From NCBI GenBank assembly GCA_964593065.1, contig CAZQGO010000006.1:61694-125693 (forward strand): DNA of 64,000 nucleotides, given 5' to 3'. A model generated the notes under the pieces. That model was not told the DNA's origin, did not search any database, and was given only the letters and a program-made list of their open reading frames with translations. This stretch comes from CAZQGO01 sp964593065. GTDB taxonomy: Bacteria; Oederibacteriota; JAAXVQ01. Position numbers and translations under genes: made by a program. This document shows, piece after piece, positions 42,177-50,139 of the stretch (its first letter is position 1; every line of letters begins with the position of its first letter).

Positions 42177-43322
42177 ATGAGTCTGGATTACATTCTGATC
42201 AACATCCTGGAAACCTTGCTGCGCTTCCTGCCGGTTCCGTGCAAAACGGGCCTGGTCCGGGTGGGAAATCCCGGCCCGCAGGCGCCGGTGCTGGTTACCG
42301 GCAATTACCACCTGACCGTTCTGCGCTTGAAACGGGCCCTGCGGGGGTTGGATGCCCATGTCTTAGTCGCCAACAGCCGCGGCATCAACGTCTGGTGCGC
42401 CGCGGCCGGAGGGCACTTCACCCACCACCAGGTCATTTCTGCCTTGAAGACCAGCGGCCTGGAAAACCTCGTCAACCACCGGACCGTGATCCTGCCGCCC
42501 CTGGCCGCCACGGGCGTGGAGGCGGCGGCGGTCCGGCAGAAGGCCGGATTCGAGGTGAAGTGGGGGCCGGTCTATGCAACGGACCTTCCGGAATACCTGA
42601 AAAACGGCGGGCTGAAAACTCCCCGGATGCGCGAGGTGGAATTTTCCCTGCAGCAGCGCCTGGAAATGGCGGGCATGTGGGCCTTCCCGTTCTTTGTGCT
42701 CGCGGTCCCGGCCGCGTGGGCCTGGTGGCCGAAAATGGTCGTGCCGCTGGCGGTCCTGCTGTGGGTGCTCCCGCTCCTGGTCTTTGTCCTTTTTCCCCGG
42801 TACGAGCGCTGGCTCCGTCCCCGGCCCGGCGCGGCGCGCCCGGGCTGGCCGGGTGCGCTGTGGGAATTCATCCGCGTCCCGCTGATGATGTGGGGCCTGT
42901 GCCTGCTCGGCCTGGCGGCAGCCGGCCTGGCCGGGATATTTCGACCGGGGTTTTTCTGGTTGTGGGGCTTGACTTGTCTTGTTATCCTGATGTTCATCGG
43001 CCTGGATTTGAAAGGCAGCACTCCCGTCTATAAAAGCGCCACGCACCCGGACCACGAATTCCAGGTCGTGCTGGACCGGGAGAAGTGCCGCACGGCGGGT
43101 GCCTGCGAGCAGGTTTGTCCGCGGAACTGTTTCGAGGTGGACTACGACCGGCGGCGGACGCTCATGCCGAGGGCCGGACGCTGCGTCCAGTGCGGCGCCT
43201 GCATCGTGCAGTGCCCGCACGACGCGCTGGCCTTCAGGGATTCGCGGGGGCGCCGCATTCCTCCTGAGACCGTCCGCACCTACAAATTGAACCTGCTGGG
43301 CACGCGGCAGAAGCCGGTTTAA
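42177..43322 (+). CDS. HgcAB-like fusion: corrinoid domain, membrane helices and ferredoxin
   Basis: A 381-residue fusion. Residues 35-160 match the HgcA corrinoid domain of mercury-methylating bacteria: VLVTGNYHLT, then GINVWCAA at 70-76 with the cap-helix Cys at residue 74, then HRTVILPPLAATGVEAAAVR and GFEVKWGPVYATDLPEYL. HgcA's N(V/I)WCA(A/G)GK becomes NVWCAAAG, losing the GK. About four membrane helices span 165-276. A ferredoxin follows: C304/C310/C314/C318 with unusual CX5CX3CX3C spacing, then the standard CX2CX2CX3CP at 336-346. HgcA and HgcB are usually separate. Fused homologues exist in organisms not shown to methylate mercury, so the substrate is open. Confidence 0.85.
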   Translation: MSLDYILINILETLLRFLPVPCKTGLVRVGNPGPQAPVLVTGNYHLTVLRLKRALRGLDAHVLVANSRGINVWCAAAGGHFTHHQVISALKTSGLENLVNHRTVILPPLAATGVEAAAVRQKAGFEVKWGPVYATDLPEYLKNGGLKTPRMREVEFSLQQRLEMAGMWAFPFFVLAVPAAWAWWPKMVVPLAVLLWVLPLLVFVLFPRYERWLRPRPGAARPGWPGALWEFIRVPLMMWGLCLLGLAAAGLAGIFRPGFFWLWGLTCLVILMFIGLDLKGSTPVYKSATHPDHEFQVVLDREKCRTAGACEQVCPRNCFEVDYDRRRTLMPRAGRCVQCGACIVQCPHDALAFRDSRGRRIPPETVRTYKLNLLGTRQKPV

Positions 43323-43505
43323 GGTCGGCAGGAAACTCAGCGCAGCCCCGCCCGGTGAAAGGTTCCGGGGATGTCGGGGCCAGCGCCTGAACCCGAAAGA
43401 GGGCGCGGGACGGTGGCAGCGACCGTCGGCCGTCCAGGATCAACGCAAAGGAAGTTGCGGAACCGGCGTTGCCGGGATCCGATACTCTTTGAGGAGGTGG
43501 GGACA

Positions 43506-43763
43506 ATGAAACTGAAGGTCAGTGCTTTTGCTTTGGCGGCGGGGCTTTTTTGGGGCGGTTGTCTCTTCTTGTGCACGTGGTGGATCATCCTGCTGGACGG
43601 CGCCTCGGCCGACATCACGCTCATCGGCCGGATCTACCGGGGTTACAGCCTCTCGCCCCTGGGGAGTCTGCTGGGCCTGTTGTGGGGCCTAGGCGACGGC
43701 TTCGTGGGCGGGGCCATTTTCGCCTGGCTGTACAACCTGTTCGTGGGGAAAGCCCAGGCCTGA
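43506..43763 (+). CDS. Small holin-like membrane protein
   Basis: An 85-residue protein with two strong membrane helices (about residues 5-30 and 52-78). The pattern LTWW-type turn, IGRIYRGYSLSPLGSLLGLL and GGAIFAWLYNLFVG matches a family that databases often label bacteriophage holin, though members are common as single chromosomal genes. There are no phage genes nearby, so lysis is unlikely to be its role here. GAGGAGGTG at 43491-43499 is a strong ribosome site 6 bases before the ATG. The 183 bases upstream hold nothing else I recognise. Confidence 0.7.
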   Translation: MKLKVSAFALAAGLFWGGCLFLCTWWIILLDGASADITLIGRIYRGYSLSPLGSLLGLLWGLGDGFVGGAIFAWLYNLFVGKAQA

Positions 43764-43773
43764 CAACCGCGGG

Positions 43774-44223
43774 CTAGAGCCAGGCCCGGACCCGTTTCTG
43801 GTATTCGAGGTATGACTGGCCGAAGGCCGCGGCCATGGCCTGCTCCTCGTGGGGGATGAACCGCAGCTGCATGAGCAGGCCGAAAAAAACGGGCACGAGC
43901 AAGGCGGACAGGGAACCGGACAGTAATCCGCCCCCCAGAAGCGCCAGCACCATGCCCAGGTACATGGGATGGCGGCTGAAACGGAAGGGGCCTTCGTGCA
44001 GGAAGGCGGACGGCGTTTCGAAAGGCTTGACCGTGGTGTTCCTTTTTTTGAACCAGGCATCGGCCCAAAGATTGAGAGCCAAGCCGAGCCCGAGCGGCAG
44101 GATTCCCAGCAGGCGGTAGGGCCAGGAAACCAGCCGGGCCAGCGGCAGGAGGAAATGCACGGCCACGATGGCCAGCAGGCAGATTTGAAAGTACGCCGGC
44201 GGCAATAAAGGCTTCTTGGCCAT
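43774..44223 (-). CDS. Isoprenylcysteine carboxyl methyltransferase-like membrane protein
   Basis: A 149-residue membrane protein with about four helices. FRFSRHPMYLGMVLALLGGG, plus an RFIPHEEQAM segment and AFGQSYLEYQKRVRAWL, is the SAM-binding core of the ICMT/PEMT methyltransferase family. In bacteria these proteins have diverse or unknown small-molecule or lipid substrates. The start is set by GAGGAGGATAAA directly before the ATG at 44223; a longer reading lacks a ribosome site. It ends 10 bases from the convergent holin-like gene. Confidence 0.8.
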   Translation of the reverse strand: MAKKPLLPPAYFQICLLAIVAVHFLLPLARLVSWPYRLLGILPLGLGLALNLWADAWFKKRNTTVKPFETPSAFLHEGPFRFSRHPMYLGMVLALLGGGLLSGSLSALLVPVFFGLLMQLRFIPHEEQAMAAAFGQSYLEYQKRVRAWL

Positions 44224-44284
44224 TTTATCCTCCTCGGTCAGGTGGAAAAAACGGGGCCCAAAGATCCCCGGGACTGCGCTGCGG

Positions 44285-44650
44285 TCAATGACACTCGTGC
44301 CGGGCGCAGGCGTCCTGAAGCGTGATTTCATCCAGCTGGCCGTTTTGGAAGCGGAGGGCCAGTTCTTCGGCGGTGCCGGGCACCGCGCGGTAGACCTTCA
44401 AGCCCGCGGCCTGCAATTTTTGCAGGGCCCGCAGGCCCATGCCCGCGCTGACCACGGCCTCCACCTTCCGGCCGGCCAGGGCGCCGAGGGGCTGGCACGC
44501 GCCGTGAACGTGTTGGTGATTCGAATTGGCGAGGATTTCCACCGTGCCGGCCTCGGTGTCATAGAGGGTGAAATACGGCGCGCTGCCGAAGTGACCGTGG
44601 ACTTTCGCGCTGCGCCCCGCGTCGCTTTCCGTGGGGATGCAGATCTTCAT
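44285..44650 (-). CDS. NifX/NifB-type iron-molybdenum cofactor-binding-fold protein
   Basis: A 121-residue protein of the dinitrogenase FeMo-cofactor biosynthesis fold. MKICIPTESDAGRSAKVHGH, FGSAPYFTLYD, then NHQHVHGACQP and VVSAGMGLRALQKLQAAGLK are the standard motifs. No nif genes are in view, and such small proteins are widespread outside nitrogen fixation, so a metal-cluster or metal-handling role is inferred. GGAGGGGG precedes the ATG, which overlaps the DUF134 stop by four bases. A His/Cys-containing end (CARHECH) could bind metal. Confidence 0.85.
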   Translation of the reverse strand: MKICIPTESDAGRSAKVHGHFGSAPYFTLYDTEAGTVEILANSNHQHVHGACQPLGALAGRKVEAVVSAGMGLRALQKLQAAGLKVYRAVPGTAEELALRFQNGQLDEITLQDACARHECH

Positions 44651-45120
44651 CTCGACCCCCTCCGGCACCCGCTCCCGCCCCGGAGGGCCGCGCCGGTCCT
44701 GGCCCAGCCGCGGTCCTGGGGCGCCCGGTGAAAATTTAGGCTCTGGCACTGCGGGCATTGCGCCGGGCGCCCGCTGCCGTGGGGCAGGGTCCAGGCATGC
44801 TGGCAGTCCGAACACAAGAATCTTCTTTCCATCATCTGTACCGCACCTCCTTCGATTTTCAAGGCCTTGCCGTTGATCAGGGAGTCGGCGACTTTTTTCC
44901 TGGCCGCCGCGACGATATTCCCGAAGGTCTGCCGGGAAACACGCATTTTCTCCGCGGCCTCCTCATGGTACAGGCTTTCCAGGTCCGCCAGACGCACGGC
45001 CTCGTACTCGTCGAGCGTCAGGGTAATTTCCTCCAGAGAGGTGAGCGGAACTCCGATCGGCTTGAAATAGTCCGATTTGGGGCTTCCCCGCACGCGCCGG
45101 CAGGCACAGGGGCGTGGCAT
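44647..45120 (-). CDS. DUF134 family DNA-binding protein
   Basis: A 157-residue DUF134 protein. The start MPRPCACRRV is typical. TLTLDEYEAVRLADLESLYH and EEAAEKMRVSRQTFGNIVAA form a helix-turn-helix like that of sigma-70 region 4. After it comes a zinc-ribbon-like CSDCQHAW...CPQCQS pair and a Gly/Arg-rich tail. DUF134 genes are often next to NifX-fold genes, as here, and are thought to regulate them. GGAGGTGAC directly precedes the ATG. The promoter and palindrome upstream suggest autoregulation. Confidence 0.87.
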   Translation of the reverse strand: MPRPCACRRVRGSPKSDYFKPIGVPLTSLEEITLTLDEYEAVRLADLESLYHEEAAEKMRVSRQTFGNIVAAARKKVADSLINGKALKIEGGAVQMMERRFLCSDCQHAWTLPHGSGRPAQCPQCQSLNFHRAPQDRGWARTGAALRGGSGCRRGSR

Positions 45121-45136
45121 GTCACCTCCAAGTTAT

Positions 45137-45148
45137 TGGCATATGCCA
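45137..45148. promoter_or_regulatory. Palindromic operator candidate before DUF134
   Basis: TGGCATATGCCA is a perfect 12-bp palindrome placed just downstream of the predicted -10 of the DUF134/NifX-fold operon. An ATGCC copy upstream (minus-strand sense) may extend the site. It is a plausible binding site for DUF134 itself. Confidence 0.5.
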
Positions 45149-45177
45149 GAAATACCATACTCGGCATTTTCTGTCAA
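45149..45177 (-). promoter_or_regulatory. Promoter of the DUF134/NifX-fold operon
   Basis: On the minus strand, TTGACA (plus 45172-45177) is a perfect -35. TATTTC (plus 45149-45154) is a weak -10 at a 17-base spacing. The region is AT-rich compared with its surroundings and ends at the palindrome. Confidence 0.6.
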
Positions 45178-45696
45178 GATTGAAAGCTTGATCCGGCATC
45201 CGGCGCTGCGCGGCCTGGGCAGGTTTTCCCCTCCGCCCGAATACTGACCGCGTTTGGAAACAATCCCCGGAAGCGTCCGGGATCCCGGAAATATTTGCGG
45301 CCGCAGGCTTCGGGCCGTCCTGCCCGGAACCAGAAAAACCCGCAAATATATGAAACTTTTTCGCCCGTCCGGGCATATTGCTTGAGTAAGCCGGAAACGG
45401 TCCGGGGGAACTTTCGGCAACCGGGCGCGGCTGCCGGGTTTACTCTTACAGGCCTAAAGCCGCGGCCGGGCCGGGACGGGCCGTCGGGATCAAAAAGAAA
45501 ATGCTCCGGCTTCGCCGGCGCCGGCCGGGGAGCGCGTACTGCCTGCAAGGGATGTTACGGGAGTTTGGCGGAAATGTGCTAGAATGGGCGTCCCTGCTTG
45601 CAATACCGGGCGGGAGATGGCCGGAAATGCAAAAGAATTCGACGGCGCCGCCGGTAATTTTGGTTTCTAATCATCACGCACACCGAGGTTGATTCC
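45178..45696. other. Non-coding spacer between divergent operons
   Basis: I see no convincing gene in this stretch. It has a 10-bp inverted repeat, ATATTTGCGG (45291-45300) with CCGCAAATAT (45340-45349), and the palindrome CCGGGATCCCGG (45277-45288). Near the right end is an extended -10 promoter. Short open frames on both strands lack ribosome sites and family features. Confidence 0.5.
45577..45585 (+). promoter_or_regulatory. Candidate extended -10 promoter of the efflux operon
   Basis: TGCTAGAAT matches TGnTATAAT with one change. It lies about 112 bases before the TolC-like start, leaving a long leader. No clear -35 is seen. Confidence 0.5.
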
Positions 45697-46941
45697 ATGC
45701 ACAGACGAATATCGGGCATCCTCATCGCGAGCCTTCTGCTGGCCGTCTCGACGGCGCGCGCCGGAGGGCAAGGACCGCTGACCTGGGAGGAATCCCTGGC
45801 CGAGGCGCGGGCCCAGCATCCGGATATCCTGGCCCAGCAGGAAAGGCTGAAACAGGCGGAGGCGGACGCCTCCTTGGCCTACAGCGGCTTGTATCCCCGG
45901 CTGGCGGCCCAGGCGGGCGCCGTGAAAACGGACCAGCCCGGCGAATCCTACTCCGCCTCCCTGTCCGCCAGCCAGCTGCTCTTCGACGGCTTCGGAACCG
46001 CGGGCTCGGCCCGGGCCGCCGACGAAAACGTGCGCTTGGCGCAATACCAGTTGGATGCCGTGTCCGCGGACCTGCGGTATGGCTTGCGGGCGGCCTTCAT
46101 CGGATTGTTGAAAACGCAGGCAATGGTGTCGCTGACCGAAGCCATCGCCGAGAGGCGGAAACAAAACGTCGACCTGGTTCAGTTGCGCTACAAAGCCGGG
46201 CGGGAGCACGAGGGATCCCTGCTGACCGCGGAAGCCGAGCTGGCGCAGGCCGAATTCGAAATCGAGCAGTCCCGGAGAGCGGTCGGTTTGGCCCGGAACA
46301 CGCTCGCGAAAGCCATGGGCTGGGAAAAGCCCGGCCCCGAAACCTTAGCGGGGGATTTCGCTCCCGCGGAAGAATATGCCGCCCAGCCGGATTTCGGCCT
46401 CCTGGCCGACCGGAATCCCAACGTGCAGGAGTTGCTTTCGGCCCAGCGGGCGGCGCAGGCCAGGGTGCAATCGGCCTACGCCGAATTTTATCCCCAGCTG
46501 AATGTGAGCCTGTCCGCGGGCTTGCAGGACAATTCCTGGCCCCTGGAGGATGGCTCGTGGTCCGCGGGACTCAACCTGTCCTGGCCCCTGTTTTCGGGCG
46601 GCAGCCGTCTCGCGCAAGTCAAGAAAACGGAAGCCGGCTTCGAGCAGGCGAAGCAGGCCGCGCGCGGCGGGCGGGACGGGGTGCTCGTGGGCCTGCAGGA
46701 GGCCTGGAACGGCCTGCAGGACGCCCTGGGCCAACTGACGGTGAGAAAAAAATACCTGGCGGCCGCCGAAGACCGGGCCACCATCGCCACCGGACAATAT
46801 TCCGCCGGCCTCATCGCCTTCGACGACTGGGTCATCATCGAGGACAACCTGGTCAACGCCCAGAAGGCCCTGCTGAACGCGCAGAGCGAGGTGGTGCTGG
46901 CGGAAGCCAAATGGATCCAAGCCAAGGGAGGAACCCTGTAA
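45697..46941 (+). CDS. TolC-family outer-membrane efflux protein
   Basis: A 414-residue protein with a signal peptide (residues 1-22, cleavage after ARA). Two similar halves of long coiled helices follow, each with an outer-membrane strand pair: YSASLSASQLLFDGFGTAGS in the first and SWSAGLNLSWPLFSGGSRLA in the second. This is the OEP repeat structure of TolC channels. It would form the outer-membrane exit for the adaptor and MacB-type pump encoded next. The stop is one base from the adaptor start. Confidence 0.88.
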   Translation: MHRRISGILIASLLLAVSTARAGGQGPLTWEESLAEARAQHPDILAQQERLKQAEADASLAYSGLYPRLAAQAGAVKTDQPGESYSASLSASQLLFDGFGTAGSARAADENVRLAQYQLDAVSADLRYGLRAAFIGLLKTQAMVSLTEAIAERRKQNVDLVQLRYKAGREHEGSLLTAEAELAQAEFEIEQSRRAVGLARNTLAKAMGWEKPGPETLAGDFAPAEEYAAQPDFGLLADRNPNVQELLSAQRAAQARVQSAYAEFYPQLNVSLSAGLQDNSWPLEDGSWSAGLNLSWPLFSGGSRLAQVKKTEAGFEQAKQAARGGRDGVLVGLQEAWNGLQDALGQLTVRKKYLAAAEDRATIATGQYSAGLIAFDDWVIIEDNLVNAQKALLNAQSEVVLAEAKWIQAKGGTL

Positions 46942-46942
46942 C

Positions 46943-47941
46943 ATGAAAAAAATCATCGTGTGGAGCATCGCGGGACTGGCTCTGTTGGCGGCGGGCGCCG
47001 CCGCCTGGCGCTTGACCCGTCCGGCCAAACCCGTGCAAAGCCTGGAGGAGATCAAACCGTTTTTCGGACCCATCCAGATCGCCATTTCCACCACCGGCGT
47101 GGTGGAGCCGCAGAACCGGTTGGAGATCAAACCCCCCATCGGCGGCCGCATCGAAAAGATTCTGGTCAAGGAAGGGCAGCGGGTCAAGACCGGACAGATC
47201 CTGGCCCTGATGAGTTCGACCGAGCGGGCCGCCCTTTTGGACGCGGCGCGCCTGCAGGCGCCCGATAAACTGGAGTACTGGGAAAACGTGTACAAGGCCA
47301 CGCCGCTGCTGGCGCCCATTGACGGCAAGGTCATCGTGCGCGCGGTGGAGCCCGGGCAAACCGTGACGGCCAGCGACACGGTCTTCGTCCTGTCCGACCG
47401 CCTGATCGTCAAGGCCAACGTCGACGAGACGGACATCGGTTCCGTGGCCGTGGGCCAGCAGGCCGTGATTTCGCTGGACGCCTACCCGGACGTCAAGGTC
47501 AAGGGGCTCGTGGACCATATTTCCTTCGAGTCCACGGTGGTGAACAACGTGACCATCTACAACGTGGACATCGTGCCGGTCGAGGTTCCGGACGTCTTTC
47601 GCTCCGGCATGAGCGCGAACATCCAGATCATCTCCGCCCGCAGGGAAAATGTTTTGCAGGTCCCCCTGGCCGCCGTGAAAACGCGGAACGGCAAAGCCTT
47701 CGTGCTGGTGAAAAACGACAGCCCGCGGGGATTCGGACCCCGCCCGGTCAAGCTGGGAATTTCCGATTATCAGAATGCCGAGATCGTCTCCGGCCTGACC
47801 GCCGCCGACGTGGTGGTCGTGGTGAAAGGCAATGCGGCCGCGGGCGGGAAGGAATCCGGGGCGGAGTCCGGGACGGAAACCAATCGGGCGAGCAGCCCCT
47901 TGGTGCCGAATTTCCATCCGGGCCGGGGTGGCAGGAGATGA
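46943..47941 (+). CDS. Periplasmic adaptor (MacA/HlyD type) with very short hairpin
   Basis: A 332-residue membrane-fusion protein. One N-terminal membrane anchor (about 5-22) is followed by the split lipoyl domain (GGRIEKILVKEGQRVKTGQI and APIDGKVIVRAVEPGQTVTA), a beta-barrel (LIVKANVDETDIGSVAVGQQ) and a membrane-proximal domain with an Ala/Gly/Ser-rich tail. Between the lipoyl halves there are only about 29 residues, much less than the long alpha-hairpin of MacA. The usual hairpin-to-TolC contact may therefore be missing. Stop overlaps the MacB-like ATG. Confidence 0.87.
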   Translation: MKKIIVWSIAGLALLAAGAAAWRLTRPAKPVQSLEEIKPFFGPIQIAISTTGVVEPQNRLEIKPPIGGRIEKILVKEGQRVKTGQILALMSSTERAALLDAARLQAPDKLEYWENVYKATPLLAPIDGKVIVRAVEPGQTVTASDTVFVLSDRLIVKANVDETDIGSVAVGQQAVISLDAYPDVKVKGLVDHISFESTVVNNVTIYNVDIVPVEVPDVFRSGMSANIQIISARRENVLQVPLAAVKTRNGKAFVLVKNDSPRGFGPRPVKLGISDYQNAEIVSGLTAADVVVVVKGNAAAGGKESGAESGTETNRASSPLVPNFHPGRGGRR

Positions 47942-49932
47942 GTTCCGCGCCGGAGGTCATCCTGGAGCTGCGGAAGGTTTCGAAGACCTACGCGCTCGGC
48001 AAGGTGGATGTCAAGGCGCTGCGGGAGGTATCCCTGATCATCCCCCGGGGCGAATTCGTCGCCATCATGGGGCCTTCGGGCTCCGGAAAATCGACCCTGC
48101 TGCACATTCTCGGCTGCCTGGACCGGCCGGACAGCGGGCAATACTGGCTGCAGGGGAAGGATGTGTCCCGCCTCGGGGACGACGAGCTCGCCAACCTGCG
48201 CAACCAGGAAGCGGGTTTCATTTTCCAGCAGTTCCACCTGCTCCCGCGCATGACCGCCCTGGAGAACGTCCAGCTGCCCTTGATCTACGGCGACCACGAG
48301 GTCCTGCGGGAAAAGGCCGCCAAGAGATTGAACCAGGTCGGCTTGGCGGACCGGAAGGAGCACAAGCCCAGCGAACTGTCCGGCGGGCAGCAGCAGCGCG
48401 TGGCCATCGCCCGCTCCCTGATCAACAACCCGGGGATCCTCTTTGCCGACGAACCCACGGGCAACCTGGATTCCAAGAGTGAAGAGGAAATCATCGCCAT
48501 TTTAGGGCAACTGCACGCGGAGGGGAAGACCATCATCCTGGTGACACACGAACAGGAGATCGCCCAGCAGGCCGAAAGGGTCATTTTCATGCGGGACGGC
48601 CGCATCGTCAGCGACGAACCCACCGGCCGCGCACGGCCGGGGAAACAATCCGCCCTCGCCGCGGCGGGCAACGGGAACGGGTCCGGGTCCGGGTCCGAGC
48701 GTTTGCGCAAGTCCAACATCCGCAAGATCACCCAGAACATCCGCCAGGGTTTTCAGGCCCTGCTGGGCAATAAAATGCGCTCCTTCCTGTCCATGCTGGG
48801 GATTTTAATCGGCGTGGCTTCGGTGATCGCCATGCTGGCCTTGGGCAAAGGCGCGCAGGTGTCCATCCGGGAGCGGATGTCCGCTCTCGGCACGAACCTG
48901 CTGATGATCCGGCCCGGCGCGGTCCGGTCGGGCGGCGCCAGTTTCGAGGCGGGCGCGGTGTCGCGGCTGACCCTGCAGGATGCCGAGTCCCTGGCCGGCG
49001 TGCCTCACGTCAAGGGGATCTCGCCCAGCGTCAACGGCAGGGCCCAGGCGGTGCACGGCAATAAAAACTGGAACACCCAGGTGCAAGGAGTGGGTCTGGA
49101 CTACGCGCAAATGAAGTCCGCCGAACCGACGCAGGGCCGCTTTTTCACGCCCGAGGAGGTCGGGCGCAGGGAGAAGGTCGCGCTGCTGGGGAAAACCGTG
49201 GCCCAGGAACTCTTCGGCGACGAGGACCCGGTCGGCGCCGCCATCAAGATCAACCGCATCCAGTTCCAGGTCATCGGCGTGCTGCCGGAGAAGGGGGCGG
49301 GCCCCCGCGGGGACCAGGACGACGTGGTCGTCATGCCGGTGACCACCGCCATGTACCGCCTGTTGGGGGACAAATACGTGGATATGATCGAGGTGGAAGT
49401 CGACGCCATGCAGAACATGGACGGCGCCGAGGAAGAGATCCGCAACCGCCTGCGCCGGGAGCTGCACCTGAAAGCGGACGAGGAGGACACCTTCCGCATC
49501 CGCAACATGGCGGAAATCCAGGAGGCCCTGGAAGGCATGACCAAGAGCATGACCATGCTCTTGGGGTTTATCGCGGCCATTTCCCTGCTGGTGGGGGGCA
49601 TCGGCATCATGAACATCATGCTGGTGTCGGTCACGGAACGGACGCGGGAAATCGGCCTGCGCAAGGCCATCGGCGCGCGGCGCAAGGACATTCTCCTGCA
49701 GTTCCTGATCGAGTCCATGGTCATGACTTTTTGCGGAGGGATCATCGGCATCGCCATGGGTGCCAGCGCGGCCCTGCTCCTGTCGCTGATCGCCGGCTGG
49801 ACGACTCAGGTTTCCGCCGATTCGGTTACCATGGCGACCCTGTTTTCCATTCTGGTCGGGATTGTTTTCGGACTTTGGCCCGCCCAAAAGGCCTCCAAAC
49901 TCAACCCCATCGAAGCCCTGCGGTACGAGTAA
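47938..49932 (+). CDS. MacB-like ABC exporter (ATPase plus FtsX-type permease)
   Basis: A 664-residue protein. The N-terminal ATPase has Walker A GPSGSGKST (45-53), signature LSGGQ (147-151), Walker B ending DEP (171-173) and the switch THE. After a Gly/Ser-rich linker, one helix (about 280-300) leads to a periplasmic MacB core domain, then three C-terminal FtsX helices starting AISLLVGGIGIMNIMLVSV and RTREIGLRKAIGARR. This is the full MacB layout. It powers export by mechanotransmission of peptides, lipids or antibiotics. The complete set is TolC, adaptor, MacB; the cargo cannot be told. Confidence 0.92.
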   Translation: MSSAPEVILELRKVSKTYALGKVDVKALREVSLIIPRGEFVAIMGPSGSGKSTLLHILGCLDRPDSGQYWLQGKDVSRLGDDELANLRNQEAGFIFQQFHLLPRMTALENVQLPLIYGDHEVLREKAAKRLNQVGLADRKEHKPSELSGGQQQRVAIARSLINNPGILFADEPTGNLDSKSEEEIIAILGQLHAEGKTIILVTHEQEIAQQAERVIFMRDGRIVSDEPTGRARPGKQSALAAAGNGNGSGSGSERLRKSNIRKITQNIRQGFQALLGNKMRSFLSMLGILIGVASVIAMLALGKGAQVSIRERMSALGTNLLMIRPGAVRSGGASFEAGAVSRLTLQDAESLAGVPHVKGISPSVNGRAQAVHGNKNWNTQVQGVGLDYAQMKSAEPTQGRFFTPEEVGRREKVALLGKTVAQELFGDEDPVGAAIKINRIQFQVIGVLPEKGAGPRGDQDDVVVMPVTTAMYRLLGDKYVDMIEVEVDAMQNMDGAEEEIRNRLRRELHLKADEEDTFRIRNMAEIQEALEGMTKSMTMLLGFIAAISLLVGGIGIMNIMLVSVTERTREIGLRKAIGARRKDILLQFLIESMVMTFCGGIIGIAMGASAALLLSLIAGWTTQVSADSVTMATLFSILVGIVFGLWPAQKASKLNPIEALRYE

Positions 49933-49991
49933 ACCCGGGCGAACCCCGCAGGCATTCCCGGCCCGGCCGGCAGGAGAACGGGCGGCGGAGG

Positions 49992-50016
49992 GATCAGGCG
50001 CAGACTGCGCCTGATC
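49992..50016. repeat. Strong hairpin after the MacB operon
   Basis: GATCAGGCGCA (49992-50002) pairs perfectly with 50006-50016 around a 3-base loop. Outer GGCGGCGG (49981-49988) can pair with CCGCCGCC (50026-50033). There is no T-run, so factor-independent termination is uncertain. Confidence 0.45.
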
Positions 50017-50139
50017 GCGCCTATGCCGCCGCCTGCATTTCCGGTATTGCCTTTTCTCCGGCAATGGAGCACAATACCCACGAATTGGCGGCGGAAAGAG
50101 CCAGAGGGCCGGCGGCGTCGGCGGCCGCGAGAGGGAAGC

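Noticed and set aside
42177..43322. True mercury methylation genes hgcA and hgcB
   Set aside because: The proteins are fused, the cap motif lacks the GK, and the first cluster spacing is unusual. Homology is clear but mercury methylation cannot be claimed.
43506..43763. Prophage remnant marked by a holin
   Set aside because: There is no lysin, terminase, integrase or structural gene nearby, and this small family is common as isolated chromosomal genes.
44285..45120. Nitrogen-fixation locus
   Set aside because: Only a NifX-fold protein and DUF134 are present. These occur widely without nitrogenase, and no nifHDK-type gene is seen.
45122..45420. Minus-strand small ORFs upstream of DUF134
   Set aside because: They overlap the promoter and palindrome, have no ribosome sites and no recognisable motifs.
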